DNA from: Nectonema munidae
Lineage: Eukaryota; Nematomorpha; Nectonematoida; Nectonematidae
Reading direction: 5' to 3'
Assembly: GCA_030549495.1 (NCBI GenBank)
Contig: JAUIRK010000136.1
Coordinates: forward strand, 310,001-374,000
DNA length: 64,000 nt
The position numbers and the translations under genes were made by a program. The notes beneath the pieces are model-generated. The model did not search any database. It saw only the letters and a list, made by a program, of their open reading frames with translations, and had not been told where the DNA came from. This document shows, in pieces, positions 33,901-45,200 of the stretch; positions within the stretch are counted from its first letter, which is position 1, and each line of letters opens with the position of its first letter.

Positions 33901-36900
33901 CATATTTACCTAACTTGTCCCACTAATGTAAAATTTATAAATTTCATATTGATCGCTTTTAATGTGGTATTGTCATCTGTAACAAAAGATAAAATAAAAA
34001 CTCTTAAAATGATAAGGATCTTATCTTTCAAATAAATAACACCATATTTTGTCGAATAAATTAAGTACTAGTATCCTCACTTAACGACGGGCTCGGTTAA
34101 CGACGACTCAGAGTTATGATGGCCTCTTAAAAATAGTCATAAATTTAAAAAAAATAAAAATAAAGTAGTTAGTGAATGAGTGCGTGTATGTGTGTGAGAT
34201 GCTGCCTACGCTGTAGACTCGCTAACATACGAACACACTCATATTTAACGAGGCACATCGCTGAGTTGTGAGTGTGCTCGTATGTTCGCGAGTCTACAGT
34301 GTAGGCAGCATCTCCCATCCCACTTCACACACACACGCACGCAATCACTCACTCACTACTCATTCGGAAATCTACAACGCTGCAAACCGTTTACGCAAAA
34401 ATTATCTTCAGTAACTATAAAAATACAACTTTATCCCTTAGTGATGACTGGAAAACGTAAAACTACACATTCTTCTGCTGGATCTGCTCCAAAGAAGCAA
34501 AGGAAAGCAATCGATCTAGATATGAAGATAGATAATAAAGGAGTACTAAGGAGGTAAAGGAGTTCAAGCTATGGCCAGTTATGGCTTTTCACATTCAACT
34601 GTGTGTGTTACCATCATTAAGGACAAAAACAAAATAAAAGAAATGGCTATATCATCGACAGGATACAACGCATTGTTAACTAGGCACCGAAAAGGATTGA
34701 TTAATGAGATGGAGAAATAGCTTTCCATTTGGATTGATGATCATCTCGATAAAAATATTCCAGTAAGTTTATTCACAATTCAAAGGGTGGTTACAACGAT
34801 TTCGAGAACGCTTCAATTTGTTGAATCGTGGTGTGTATGGCGAAGCTGCAAGTGCGGATGAAGAGGCGCTACAACCATTTATTGAGGAACTAGACAAGTT
34901 AATCGAAGAGGGGTGGTATCGTCAAGAACAGATCTTCAATGTAGACGAGACTGGTCTTTTTTGGAAAAAAAATGCCAGAAAGAACATACATACATAAAGA
35001 AGCCAAAAGCATGCCTGGTTTTAAGTCGTTCAAAGACCGAGTGACATTGCTTTTAGGTGGCAATATTGCATGCCACAAGCTTAAGCTATGTCTCATTTAT
35101 AGGTCTCAAAATCCACGTGCTTTAAAGTATGTCAACAAGCACACATTACCAGTTTATTACCGTGCAAATGCAAAGGCATGGATGACTCAACTTTTATTTG
35201 AAGACTGGTTTATCAATTGCTTCGTACCTGAATCCAGACAATATTCAAGATCCTGCTTCTCCTTGATCATGCTCCAGGCCACCCCAAACATATTGGAGAC
35301 CTACATCCAAATGTGAAAGTTGTCTTCCTTCTAAAAAACACCACTTCAATCCTTCAACCTTTCAGGGGCAACCTTCATCAGGGAGCAATTTCTACATTTA
35401 AGCACATTATCTGTGCATCACTTTTGCGAAGGCAGTAGCTGCAACAGAGAACGACGAGATGAATCTTTGGGAATTCTGGAGGGACTACAACATTTTGAAA
35501 TGTATCAAGCATATTCATGAAGCTTGGAAGCAAGTGACAGAAAAGTGTATGCAAGGTATATGGAAAAAATGCCTTAAAATATTTGTGAATAATTTTAATC
35601 GGTTTGATTATGAAGAAAATTCGGAAGTGATAAATAAGAAAATTGTTGATCTTGCAAACATCTTGCAGTTGGAAGTGGACTCTGATGATGTACAAGAGTT
35701 AGTTGACTATTTTGAAGAGGAGTTAAGTAATGAAGATTTGTTAGAGTAAGAAGAACAGCGAAAACTAGAAGAAGTAGAAAATGAAAAAGAAAAATCTGAA
35801 GAGGTACAAAAGAAGTTTACTACAAAAGGCTTAGCAAGTGAATTTGAAAAGATAAATGAAGCTATGTTGGAAATAGAAGCGATGTACCCCAACGTAGAAC
35901 GCTTTACAAAAGTTGAGAGAAACATGAATGAAACACTCAGATGTTATCGTGAGATCTACGATCACAAAAAGAGACAGACGACACAGATGTCGATTATAAG
36001 TTTTTTTAGAAAAGCTAAATCTCCAAGTGTTAGTTTTCCTTCCCCCACCTCCTCAGTCTCACACCCACAAACCTCAGACTCTTTCCTACTAGGGCCCTCA
36101 CGTGAGCATGGTGTAAACCTCGAAGACTTTCGGCCCTCTAGTGAGCGTAATGAAGACATCGACGACTCAGATGCAATTCTAGAAAGCGAGAAATTAGAAG
36201 GCTTTAATTTATGAATTGTTTATGATTTTTTCAGTGTTAAAATTTCAAAATAATAAAGTTTCAAGACATAAAATACTGTAATCTCTTTATTTATGTACAG
36301 TATGTACACCTATTCTTAACAAAAAAACAATAGTAAGTAAAGAGAAAAGGTAAAGAAGTACAGTACAGTATCAATGGCCTATACGTAAGCAATACAGTAG
36401 CCTACTGTACAAATACATGCCTAGCAAAATGTCTACTAAAGCGGGTTTCGTTTAACGACCAAATCACTTAACGACGGGGTTTACAGAACGTAATCCCGTC
36501 GTTAAGTAAGGACCACTTGTATAGGTAAGCAAGAGATATAAATTAAATTAAATAGGTACTTAGAAAGACACACAAAAAGATTTGATTTCAAAGAATGGGC
36601 AGCAACATTTAATACGTTAACTAATCAAGTTAACATTTAGGTGAACGATTTAAATGCAAAATTAACTCTAGTAATCATCATTAATTATTATATATAAAAT
36701 AACAAACCAATTTTTCAGTGGTTATAAATAAGAAAACTTAAAAAATGATTAAAGTACTAGCATTGCTTTAATCTTAACATAATAAAGTGAGAAACGAAAT
36801 CAGATTTTTAGGTATTTTAAAAGTTTACATTAAATTAATCTGTTTTAACTCAAGGGTAAAAAAAGTATATTTTAGAACAGGAGTTCTCAACATTTCTTTT

Positions 36901-37990
36901 ATAGTAAGAGCGCAAAATACTTGAAGCTCTTTTTAAATTTTTTTGGATATAGTACCTATAAAAACTTAAATACATTGAAATGAACGTACGCACATACAGG
37001 CACTGGCACACCAAAGGCATACATAAATACAATACATAAATTGAAGACTTTATTTTAACCATTCATTTCAATTGGAAAAACTTGGTTTTGTGCTTCTTTA
37101 ATCAAATTGCTAAAGTTAGATTTGTATCTTGATGAAGATGTCCTTAAGCATTCTTAAAGATTTAAATTTATAATGGCTGATCTTGGTTTCAATTTAATCA
37201 TGTTTAAATGAGAACAATATTCACAAAAGCATGTCGAAGCAAACTAAGATTTAAATCTCTAGGAAATAGATTTCAAATTGGGAAATGCATTCTAATTTAC
37301 CATGGGCACAAAAATAATGATACAGGGGGCTCCATGTGGCCTTAGGAACACATTTTAGGGCCCCTAAAAATTTTGGCACTTTTTTTAGGATGTTTATATG
37401 TAGTTTTAGACTTTTAGAGCAACAACTATTTTTTTGTTTTTTTCTATAATAAAATTTGCCATTATCGATGACTTCAATTTAAAAAACTATCTGATCAAAA
37501 GTTATGCAAGTTAATTTGTTGATTTACGGCGCTTCCTTTGATTTATCTAAAATTTTTGGAAATAAAGTTAAAAATTTGAATGTAAAAAGCATTGAAATAA
37601 ACTTACCATATAAGCATCTTTAATAAGGGCCTCAGGAAATGAGCGTTTAAATGAATCAACAATTTTGTGGATTGATTTGCCAACGTTAAAGACAACATTA
37701 TGCCCAAATCCTTGTATACTGTCAAGTTTCGTTTTATTGCCTTGCGTATAACAAGAAAAGTCTGAAAAGTGAATCTTATTCACATCCTTGTGATCAATAT
37801 TGATTTCTGTCAGAAGAATGAAAACTCTATTATAAGAAAACAAGAGTTGTTCAATGGAGGCGTTAGATGGGCTTGTCTTTTTGCACTTTGCAACAGGACG
37901 TAAGCCAAGAATGCCTGTGAAATAAGGCATTGAGTTTTCTAAACTCTTTACGATAAACTCCACATGATGCAAAAAACTAGTAGTAGGCAT
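24837..37990 (-). CDS. HPDL: HPDL, 4-hydroxyphenylpyruvate dioxygenase-like protein, six exons
   Basis: Exons: 37990-37607, 33547-33276, 32082-31931, 26324-26173, 25166-25054, 24990-24837. Lengths 384, 272, 152, 152, 113 and 154 sum to 1227, and all phases match, giving 408 residues plus TGA. Human HPDL is 371. HPDL is a mitochondrial Fe(II) non-haem enzyme of the vicinal-oxygen-chelate fold that makes 4-hydroxymandelate from 4-hydroxyphenylpyruvate for the coenzyme Q head group. Iron ligands are present: His189 ([11 protein letters not shown]), His288 ([11 protein letters not shown]) and Glu378 ([10 protein letters not shown]). HPDL rather than HPD is favoured by TFAESFSSG (human LVLAESLPG), [18 protein letters not shown] and the end [15 protein letters not shown], all from memory. 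An in-frame TAA three codons upstream fixes the ATG. The intron after exon 3 appears to start with GC. The introns hold a LINE and a Tigger1 copy. Confidence 0.9.
25054..25166 (-). CDS. HPDL: HPDL exon 5
   Basis: TGTCAG acceptor. Encodes [20 protein letters not shown], then [17 protein letters not shown]. Ends in phase 2 before a weak GTTCTT donor. Confidence 0.88.
26173..26324 (-). CDS. HPDL: HPDL exon 4
   Basis: TTTTCAG acceptor. Encodes [15 protein letters not shown], then [14 protein letters not shown] with ligand His288, and [11 protein letters not shown]. Ends in phase 0 before GTAAGA. Confidence 0.92.
26543..26564. repeat. (AT)n microsatellite
   Basis: About ten uninterrupted AT repeats in HPDL intron 3. 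Confidence 0.95.
28600..31435 (+). mobile_element. APE-type LINE, broken, inside HPDL intron 3
   Basis: Non-LTR retrotransposon opposite in orientation to HPDL. A 5' region precedes the endonuclease, about 29100-29430: [43 protein letters not shown], which are AP-endonuclease motifs. The reverse transcriptase follows from about 30455: [61 protein letters not shown]. The C-terminal part at 31048-31317 includes [20 protein letters not shown] and ARFNDWLK. The catalytic FADD/YADD box between LFTLVVDEL and the C-terminal part is missing, and there are many stops and frame changes. The motif set resembles the RTE-like group often mis-annotated as craniofacial development protein 2. Confidence 0.85.
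31413..31500. repeat. Dispersed repeat, copy 1
   Basis: GGTGTTTTCGGTGGACAAAAAT, an AT-rich spacer, then AAAAAAAAGTTCGCCCCACCC. The same arrangement recurs at about 40470-40545. Probably a small non-autonomous element; ends undefined. Confidence 0.6.
31931..32082 (-). CDS. HPDL: HPDL exon 3 (GC donor)
   Basis: The acceptor CTTTTAG starts the exon. It encodes [28 protein letters not shown] and [12 protein letters not shown], aligning with human LRLTALQ and VLAESLPG. Length 152 nt brings phase 2 to phase 1. The donor is CAG then GCACAT, a GC rather than GT. Confidence 0.8.
33276..33547 (-). CDS. HPDL: HPDL exon 2
   Basis: The acceptor TTTTTAG precedes GTA TCT GAT. It encodes [16 protein letters not shown], the interdomain [11 protein letters not shown], and [11 protein letters not shown] with the first iron ligand His189. 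It ends in phase 2 before GTAAAT. Confidence 0.9.
34165..34350. repeat. Long inverted repeat in the Tigger1 5' region
   Basis: Arms 34198-34241 and 34269-34312 match at 41 of 44 positions, read on opposite strands, with a 27-base loop. Similarity continues outward with gaps through TG/CA-rich DNA. A transcript would fold into a strong hairpin just upstream of the transposase ATG. Confidence 0.9.
34444..36214 (+). pseudogene. Tigger1 (TIGD1-like) transposase, broken
   Basis: It opens at ATG 34444 with [20 protein letters not shown]. Later pieces match human TIGD1 from memory: [29 protein letters not shown] with the first catalytic Asp, [49 protein letters not shown] with the second Asp, [20 protein letters not shown], and [13 protein letters not shown] before the tail. 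The CENP-B HTH and DDE parts carry several stops and frameshifts. 35459-35746 and 35864-36211 remain open. Inactive as it stands. Confidence 0.85.
36525..37600. other. HPDL intron 1, remaining DNA
   Basis: AT-rich intronic DNA without coding signal. A tract at 37322-37382 (ctccatgtggccttaggaac...) resembles the degenerate end of a hAT-type element. Confidence 0.4.
37607..37990 (-). CDS. HPDL: HPDL exon 1
   Basis: Residues 1-128, [17 protein letters not shown] to IKDAYM: the first VOC module. It ends ATG before GTAAGT in phase 0. The opening parallels human MAAPALRLCHIAFHV. Confidence 0.9.
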
Positions 37991-37999
37991 AATCTCTTA

Positions 38000-39595
38000 A
38001 TAAAAATTACAAAGATACACATAATAAATAAATCAATATAGTAATATCTTTCTGGGAAAGGGGAAGTCTGGCCCCTCGTCAAAGGAAATTTTTTTATAGT
38101 ATAATCAAAAATCATGATGCTAAAATAAGCACCAACAAATCACCATATTAAAAATGAAATATTTTAATTTTTTATATATAAAAACTATTAATTAAAATTA
38201 GTTTTTAAGCCAGTATAGGATTTTTAAATTTAAAGATTTCAAAAGATAAATGAGTACTAGATTTGGGATGGTTTGGCTAAAGAATCAAATCTCTTCCTTA
38301 CATGAGGTTAGTGCGTATTTACACATGGCTCAAAATATGTACATCCCTTTCGCTCATTTAATGTGAATGTTACAAAGGCTTTTCCTTCTGAGAAGATTGA
38401 ATAAAATTTTGAGATCTTCTATGGAAAGAGAAGGGCTAAAATATTTCACTCATATGAATATAAATCAAGTATTTTCCATAAACCAAGAAAAGTAAAAACT
38501 TTCTTTTTAACAATTTAGCACATTGATTTATCTGTTTCAGTGAATTTTTTATATAACTTAAGCAGATGTTTTTTTTATAGGACACTAATACTCTTTTGAT
38601 CGTTATGAACCCCGTATTTATAATTAATTGAATTTAAACAAACCGCTAGTCTGGTACTCAAAAAATTTCTTAGTGCTACACTATTACTTTTTTTCATAAA
38701 AATATAAAACAATCTTACTTAGTAGAAAAAAAATAAATGCAGAAGCAAATATTTTCCAGTGTGAAAAAAACGTCTGCTTATAGAGCATTTGCTTATAGAA
38801 AAACCATTCACTAAGTTAAATATACGCAAAAATTAAATTATCCATTTTTTATGCGCTAAACATTGTGAAACTTAAAGAATACAGGAACATTGTTTATCAC
38901 GTTTTAAATATCACTGCTTTTAATTAATATTTTTTATTTTTTTAATGTTATATATACAATCTAATCTTATTATGGGAAATAAATTCTTATTCTTATTAAT
39001 GGATTTTTTTTCAACTATTCTTGAATTAAGAAGTCTTCTGAGGCCAAATTACTAATCGAGATTATAAACGGGTGTTTAATACATTGCTAGTATTTTTCAA
39101 ATTCTTGTAGGTTAGGAAAAGAAGAGGATTTTTTTTAGCTAAGAATCTCAAAATGTGAAAATCTAACAAAATTTTTCTTTTCTAAGGATGCCATAATTCC
39201 AGTTTCATTTCAAAAATGTTCAATTTTTTATGACAATGGAGTACTGTGATCTCTTTCTTTGCAGCGCAAGGTTAAGGAAAGTGATAAATTGAGTTCACTA
39301 AAAATGATAGAAATATACGAAAACGTATATCAGAAAATTTTGTATGCATGTCTGCTTTGCTTTGCAAAAATTGCTGGATTTGTTTCCATAGTGACGTTTC
39401 GAAACTTTAAGCTTGGAATGAATTATTATTAAAGGTTGGTGGTGAATAGCGTACTGGGTACGAATTATATCTTGAGATTTTTGCTTAACAAAGTATGAAA
39501 ACTACAACAACGAATTTTCAAAGCCCGGTGTCAGTACACACTCCAAGTGTATGTTCTGACTTTAACCCATTTAAGAGCAATGTTCCCAAAGGGAA
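38000..39595. other. Upstream flank of HPDL, no gene seen
   Basis: The HPDL promoter should lie just above 37990, but I see no diagnostic core motif. The rest is AT-rich with no credible frame. Confidence 0.4.
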
Positions 39596-39599
39596 CGCA

Positions 39600-40370
39600 G
39601 ACGAATTCTTACTTTAAATGGAATTAAATAGGAATTACTAAAGTCGTCTGCTTTGTTCGGTCGCAAATAGGTTAATACCATGTGCTGTAAAAATTGTCCA
39701 CATTGCCAAATATTTCTCTTGCAATTGTTCTATTGCTAAGTGCTTCGCAAACAAAAATTTATCTAGCCGCTGCTTGTCATATACATAGTGTACGTAAACG
39801 CAAGGCTGAACTAAATTTGAAAGCTTTGACTTTTCAGGTTCAGAATTTCTTAGCACATTCAATATGAATCTTTGCAGCAAGGTAATATCAATTGTTCTCC
39901 TATGTTGTGGGGCATTTTGATAACTGTTGTTTTTTTTAACTTTATAGAAGGCTTTTAAACCACACTCTTTATATTTTGCAAAAACATTCCTATGTTATCA
40001 AACCTGGATTTTTGCGATCGTTCAGTTTGACGTTTAAAATAGTTAATAGTTTTGTTTACTGACCTCGAGTGCTCCATTTCCAAGAGTGTTTTTAAATTGA
40101 CAGCGACGGACTTTAGAAAAGTGGATTCTAACACTTCAGAACACAAAAGACACTTAGGTTTCTCTTCCCCACCAGACATTAATGCAGTAAAACCAAAATT
40201 TCAAGTATGAGTCATCATATTTCATCTTTAAGCCATTAAAACGACATTTACATTTATAAAATCAGCCCTGAAAAGCAATAAAAAGGTAAAAAAAAATAGT
40301 TTAACGACTCCATGAATCTGTTTCACGATCACCTTGGGGCCCGCGGACTCTAGTTTGAGAACCAATGAGC
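39600..40370 (-). mobile_element. hAT transposase remnant (SCAND3/ZBED5-like)
   Basis: On the minus strand 40179-39955 encodes a BED-like zinc-finger start: EEKPKCLLCSEVLESTFLK, then LLEMEHSRSVNKTINYFKRQ. Next, about 39945-39880, NIGEQLILPCCKD matches the 'IGE.LILPA..D' block that follows in this hAT group, and then an unrecognisable tail. The terminus at about 40345-40368 reads inward CATTGGTTCTCAAACTAGAG then TCCGCGGGCCCC, typical of hAT ends. The catalytic region is missing. Confidence 0.7.
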
Positions 40371-40469
40371 TAGAAGATAGTGATTCAATCAAAACTACCA
40401 ACAAGGTAATTTAACTTGATAAATGGTGGGATTGGGAGCTTACAATGCAAGTATAATATGGGTAATAAT

Positions 40470-40560
40470 GGTGGTGTGTTCATTGGACAAAAATTCTTTA
40501 TAATAAATTTAAAAATTATAAAAAAAAGTTCGCCCCTCCCAATTTTGAGTAACTGCGCCT
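40470..40560. repeat. Dispersed repeat, copy 2
   Basis: GTGTTCATTGGACAAAAATT, an AT spacer and AAAAAAAAGTTCGCCCCTCCC, the same order as at 31413-31500, followed by GAGTAACTGCGCCTCTGATA. Confidence 0.6.
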
Positions 40561-41362
40561 CTGATATAGATAAATTTTGTACATATAAAAATTCTCTCCC
40601 CCTACTGAATTTAAAGGTTCTTTCCCACTACCGAAATTTTGGGCTCCCTACGTTCAAATCCCTCGCAACGGAACTGGGCTGTTTACAGATAAAAAAGGAT
40701 ATTCTTAAAAAGAGGTTCCATGTTTAAAAAGACAGAATTTATCTTGATGCCGGAAACTTATGTAAGTACTTTTATTAGGCTTCCGTGTTCAAATAAAAAG
40801 TTTAACGATTTGGTTATCTTATATTTCCTTACCTGCACATTCAAAAAGAGAATTACAATAGACTCTCTCTTAGCAACCAGTTCTCCAAAACGGTCAAATC
40901 GCTATTGCGACTATTTTCTTACAGTCCCAATGTTTGTCTATCTTTTAGCATATTCTTTACTTCCTCTAAAGCGAGCAGCTCTCTATTCAGGATTGAGACC
41001 AGTTTATCTGGTCCCTATTTCCTATTCCTAATATTTCCTAGTCAAAACAGACGATTATATGACTAAACAGCTAGTCCCAAATTAACTATTTTGGTAAGCT
41101 AGCTATTAAGTTGTATAATCGGAGAAATAACAAAAAGTACCAAAAACATACACATCGAATACGAGTTTATTGTTAAAAATGAGAGTAAACTATTAATCTG
41201 ATTGAGGTCAATTTCGAAGCGGCATTAAAAACTTTTCTGATTGAAAAACACAAAAAATATTGATGTAATTTGTACGATTATTCTTGAAAATGGTATTTAA
41301 AATTGCTTTAATTATATAAAAAAATCAATTGAGAGAAGGCCGTGAACAAGGCAGTAAGACTG

Positions 41363-41696
41363 CAGTATTTCCCAAATTGGGGGTAAATTACACCCTAGGG
41401 GTAATTTAACAATTTTTCGGGGGTAATGGAGGGTTTAGAGAAAAAGAAGTTAATAATTCTGAAAATCATGAAAATATTGCGGTACCTGGCGTTAGAATTA
41501 ATGTCAAAATAGTCTTAGTATGTAATGCTTTAAACTAAACTGTAGCAATGTTCAAATACAATAAATATAAAATATCTTAGTTTTCATTTAGTCATATATA
41601 TTATATATCTATATTGACAACATTTTTTGAAAGGGGTAACATGCTTATTGGGCATGTTAAATTGGGTAACAAGCTAAAAAAGTTTAGGAAACACTG
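41363..41696. mobile_element. hAT-type MITE
   Basis: Left end CAGTATTTCCCAAATTGGGG and right end AAGTTTAGGAAACACTG form imperfect inverted repeats. The interior repeats the GGGGTAA word. No matching 8-bp flanks could be seen, so it is old or the exact ends are off by a few bases. Confidence 0.65.
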
Positions 41697-42162
41697 AGTA
41701 TGTAATGATCACTGGAACTTTTGATCTGGGGAGCCACATAGGCTGGGTACGATCCTGTTTAGCATAAGAATCTTATTTACTTAATATAAATTGAACCACC
41801 TTTGAAAAGGCACATCACATTTCGTAGAAAGCTTTTTGCAAATATCCATATCTTACCTCTATAAGTTTATGAAAATATAAATGCAAAAATATCTTAAAAC
41901 CAGTTGTTCCTAACACTTTTACTTCCGGGACCCTTCGGTAATTTATCAAAATTTAATGACAACTGCCCCTTTGCAAAATCATCTGCCTCAAAATTTACAT
42001 TAGGGATATTTTATCAAAATTACATTCAAAATAATCATAATATAAATATCGAAAAATGAGAAATAAACGTATCTTTTACTAACAAATATGCTGATTGATT
42101 TTTATACCTAAAAATATTAATAGTTTAATTCTCTTCTGATCTCCTGAGTTAGAGTCTGTAGG

Positions 42163-42213
42163 TTGTGGTTTCAAACCAGTTGTGATTTCAAACCAGTTGT
42201 GGTTTCAAACCAG
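42163..42213. repeat. Three-copy 17-bp tandem repeat
   Basis: Three contiguous 17-bp units, TTGTGGTTTCAAACCAG with one G/A difference in the middle copy. Each contains the palindrome GGTTTCAAACC. Confidence 0.95.
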
Positions 42214-42219
42214 TTTTAA

Positions 42220-45200
42220 ACACTACTGTAAATTCAAAGGAGAAAATTCTTTTAATTACATATAACTAGAGAAATAATACGTTAATAATATAACAAGACT
42301 AAATGCAATGATTAGAAATAAAAAATAATAATTTTGCTTATAATATATTACTCAACAGAACAACGATAAAGTTGCATCCACACGTCAATTAAAGATGCAA
42401 ATCATTTGGAAAAAGAGTAATACGGAACCTTTTACTAAATTCGATATTTAGTTAATCTAATTTTACCTTAAAATAAAATACACCAAGGTTGCTATAAAAT
42501 AATTCTTCCAAATTTTTATCATATAATCTACATTAGGTTCCAATATAATTATAAATATGAAATCAAGATCGATTCAATAACAATCTTTACTCAAAGGTGG
42601 TCACCGTTAAACAAAAAATTAACTTCTTTAACTATAGAAGAGTTAATAAAAAAATTTGCTTTGTTAAGCCCAGACCAAATGCATCCATTTGATGACAGAT
42701 GCTGTTTTTTGTGTTAAAGAGGTTTAAATTGATTTGTTCATTGAAATAAACAGCGATTCCTTTAGGTGCAGCAGTTTGTGCTTGTTTTCAATTGGAAAAG
42801 ATATTCTCAGGGCAACACTCTCTGTTGCCAACTTTGAAGAACTTCTTTTTTAAAAGGAATTCGTGAAGGAAAACATGTCAATGAATTGAATTTTTTTAAT
42901 TTAAAATAAAAGCCTCAAATCCAGTGTTGTTTTATAAATAAAGTTATTGGTTTGTAACCATGTATTTACCAAAGTTTTTGCTTTATCTTCTCTTCTTCAT
43001 CTTATTTTTTGCTCTCTTCACTAGAAAATTCTATATTGCAAGAACATTCGAAAACAAGAGAAAAAATTACCTGCCATTAATCAAGATGTAAAGTGGGAAG
43101 TACAAAATTACTTTATGGAATGTATAATCTTTTCTTTGTAATGAAGGAAGTGCACGTGTAAATTGATTAAGCTTCCATACGTAGTTGAAGGTCAACAAGG
43201 AGTAATATTATTGACACTAGAACTATATGTACATCTGTAAATATAGTTCCTTAAGGCTGAAATCAAGTACATTGTGTATACAATACATTTATTGAAGGAA
43301 TAGAATAGCGTTAGTGGGCAGGAAATGCAGTTAGTGTAATGGCCAAGCTTTGTTGCTAGATTCAACAGCAGGCTCATACTCAAAGCGGGTTTTTTTATTT
43401 AATGCTTTTATTAAAAAGCACTAAAAGTGAAACTAAAATTTTATTAACGTCTCTATTATGTGATAATGCTTCTTAATAAATGTAATTAAAATTATAGTAA
43501 TTCTTACATGGGACTCATACAACCTAGAACATTTTGAAATATCTATAAGAGAATCTTTCTCTTATCTCTCTGTATTTTTAGACAAACAAGTTGCTTACTT
43601 ACTTCAATCGGGGTCTGACTTTCTACAGAAATCCCAAGCAATCATCCGATATCCAACGAAATTTCATGTTACTTTTCAAAAATGTCACTAAATTGAGAAA
43701 ATTTTGTTTTCATTTAATAGTTTGAAAAAATGAAACAAATTCTATATTGAATTAAATTTTTTAAATTATATGGGTTTGAATATAAATTAATTATATTATT
43801 AATTTTGAATCATTGATTTTCAATAATTTTATGTCTTAATTTCACGTAGTCTCTTTAAATATGAAAAATAAAAAAATCTATTTTGAATTTTTTAGTAGAT
43901 TTCGGAGGATTTAAATTAAAAAAGTCATACCTATTCAAACCATATGTTGTCGTTTGTTTCAAAGTATTGATTTTCTAATTAGTATATATTTTTACTTCGC
44001 ATTATCGTTTTTTTATATCCTCAGGCTTTTTTCGATGAATAATTTATGTAACTAAAATTTGATTGATGATTTTTCCATCATTTACTTTGCCAGGCCAAGC
44101 TGCGGTGATGTTTATTTATCTGAACGTACCGAAAAATTCTATGTGGCTGCTTTCAAATAATTTTAGTGATTCTTTATGACAAAATAATTTATTTATAAGC
44201 GATAATTTTATTCATCATAATTTAACTTAAAATTAACCAGTTTTTTTCCAGCATGTAGTGTGATGCAATGTAATTTAATGAAATTGACGTAACGCAGAAC
44301 TATACATAACTAATTCCACCAAAATAATTTTCTTCAGAGAATCTCGTTTAGACATATGTTAAAGCTATAAACCTAAATTTAATTAAGTCATAATATAATT
44401 TAGAAAAAACACTCATAAAAAAAGTTTATAAAAAAACTAGACTAAAAAATTGATAAAGAAAAGCTTGAAAATTTTCAAAATATCTTGTTTTAATAAATCT
44501 GGATTTCAAAAAATGTTCATTCTTAAAACTAAAAAAAATCATCTATATAATGTCATTTAAAATATAAGTATAGAAAACTAACAATTTCAAAATGGTATCA
44601 CTCTTTTCTCAAAAATCATTTTTTGTTCGAAAAAAGTTTCATTGTTATTTGATTAGAAAGTGTAAAATTTATAAATTTAACAGAAATTATATCTAAGAAT
44701 ATAAATATAGAAGTAAGGATGATGTAGCGTAAAAACGAGGGAGGACTTTTCCCCTCGCCCCCCCCCCTCTAAAACGAGACCTATGTACTTTTGCGCTACT
44801 GTTCTAGAAAGGAAAAATAATATGAGAAAAAGAGCGCAGGAACTTTAATTCACTATTAGTCTTATTAGAGAGATAAGAAAGACGTTTGCAAATCATTTGT
44901 GATTTTAAAGAAAGAGGCTGAAAACATATGGGAATATAGTGTTACCAAAAGATCCGAAATTCCTGCAATTACATTACAAGATTCACATTGTGATTTATCA
45001 GAGTTAACAAAAGTCTTATCAATCTTAATAACTCTTTATAAGGTGAAATAAATTCAAATCTCTTGTTGTATTCCTTTCTCATTTTGTAACAGAAAAAACA
45101 CATTTTTATTAAAAATGGTTTTGGCTTTTTTTAAAGTTGAGATGCCAGTAAGATTTCTGAATGTAAAACTTTATAAATTGAACACAAGTTAATAAAATGT

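Larger units (their letters stand above)
34068..36519 (+). mobile_element. Tigger1-like element in HPDL intron 1
   Basis: A 2452-bp element. The left end CTAGTATCCTCACTTAACGA and the right end read inward CAAGTGGTCCTTACTTAACGA share the ACTTAACGACGGG core of Tigger1-type inverted repeats, and both sit against TA (34066-34067 and 36520-36521). The right end has a second inner ACTTAACGACGGGG motif. It is antisense to HPDL. The full length, intact termini and recognisable transposase suggest a moderately young copy. Confidence 0.9.
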
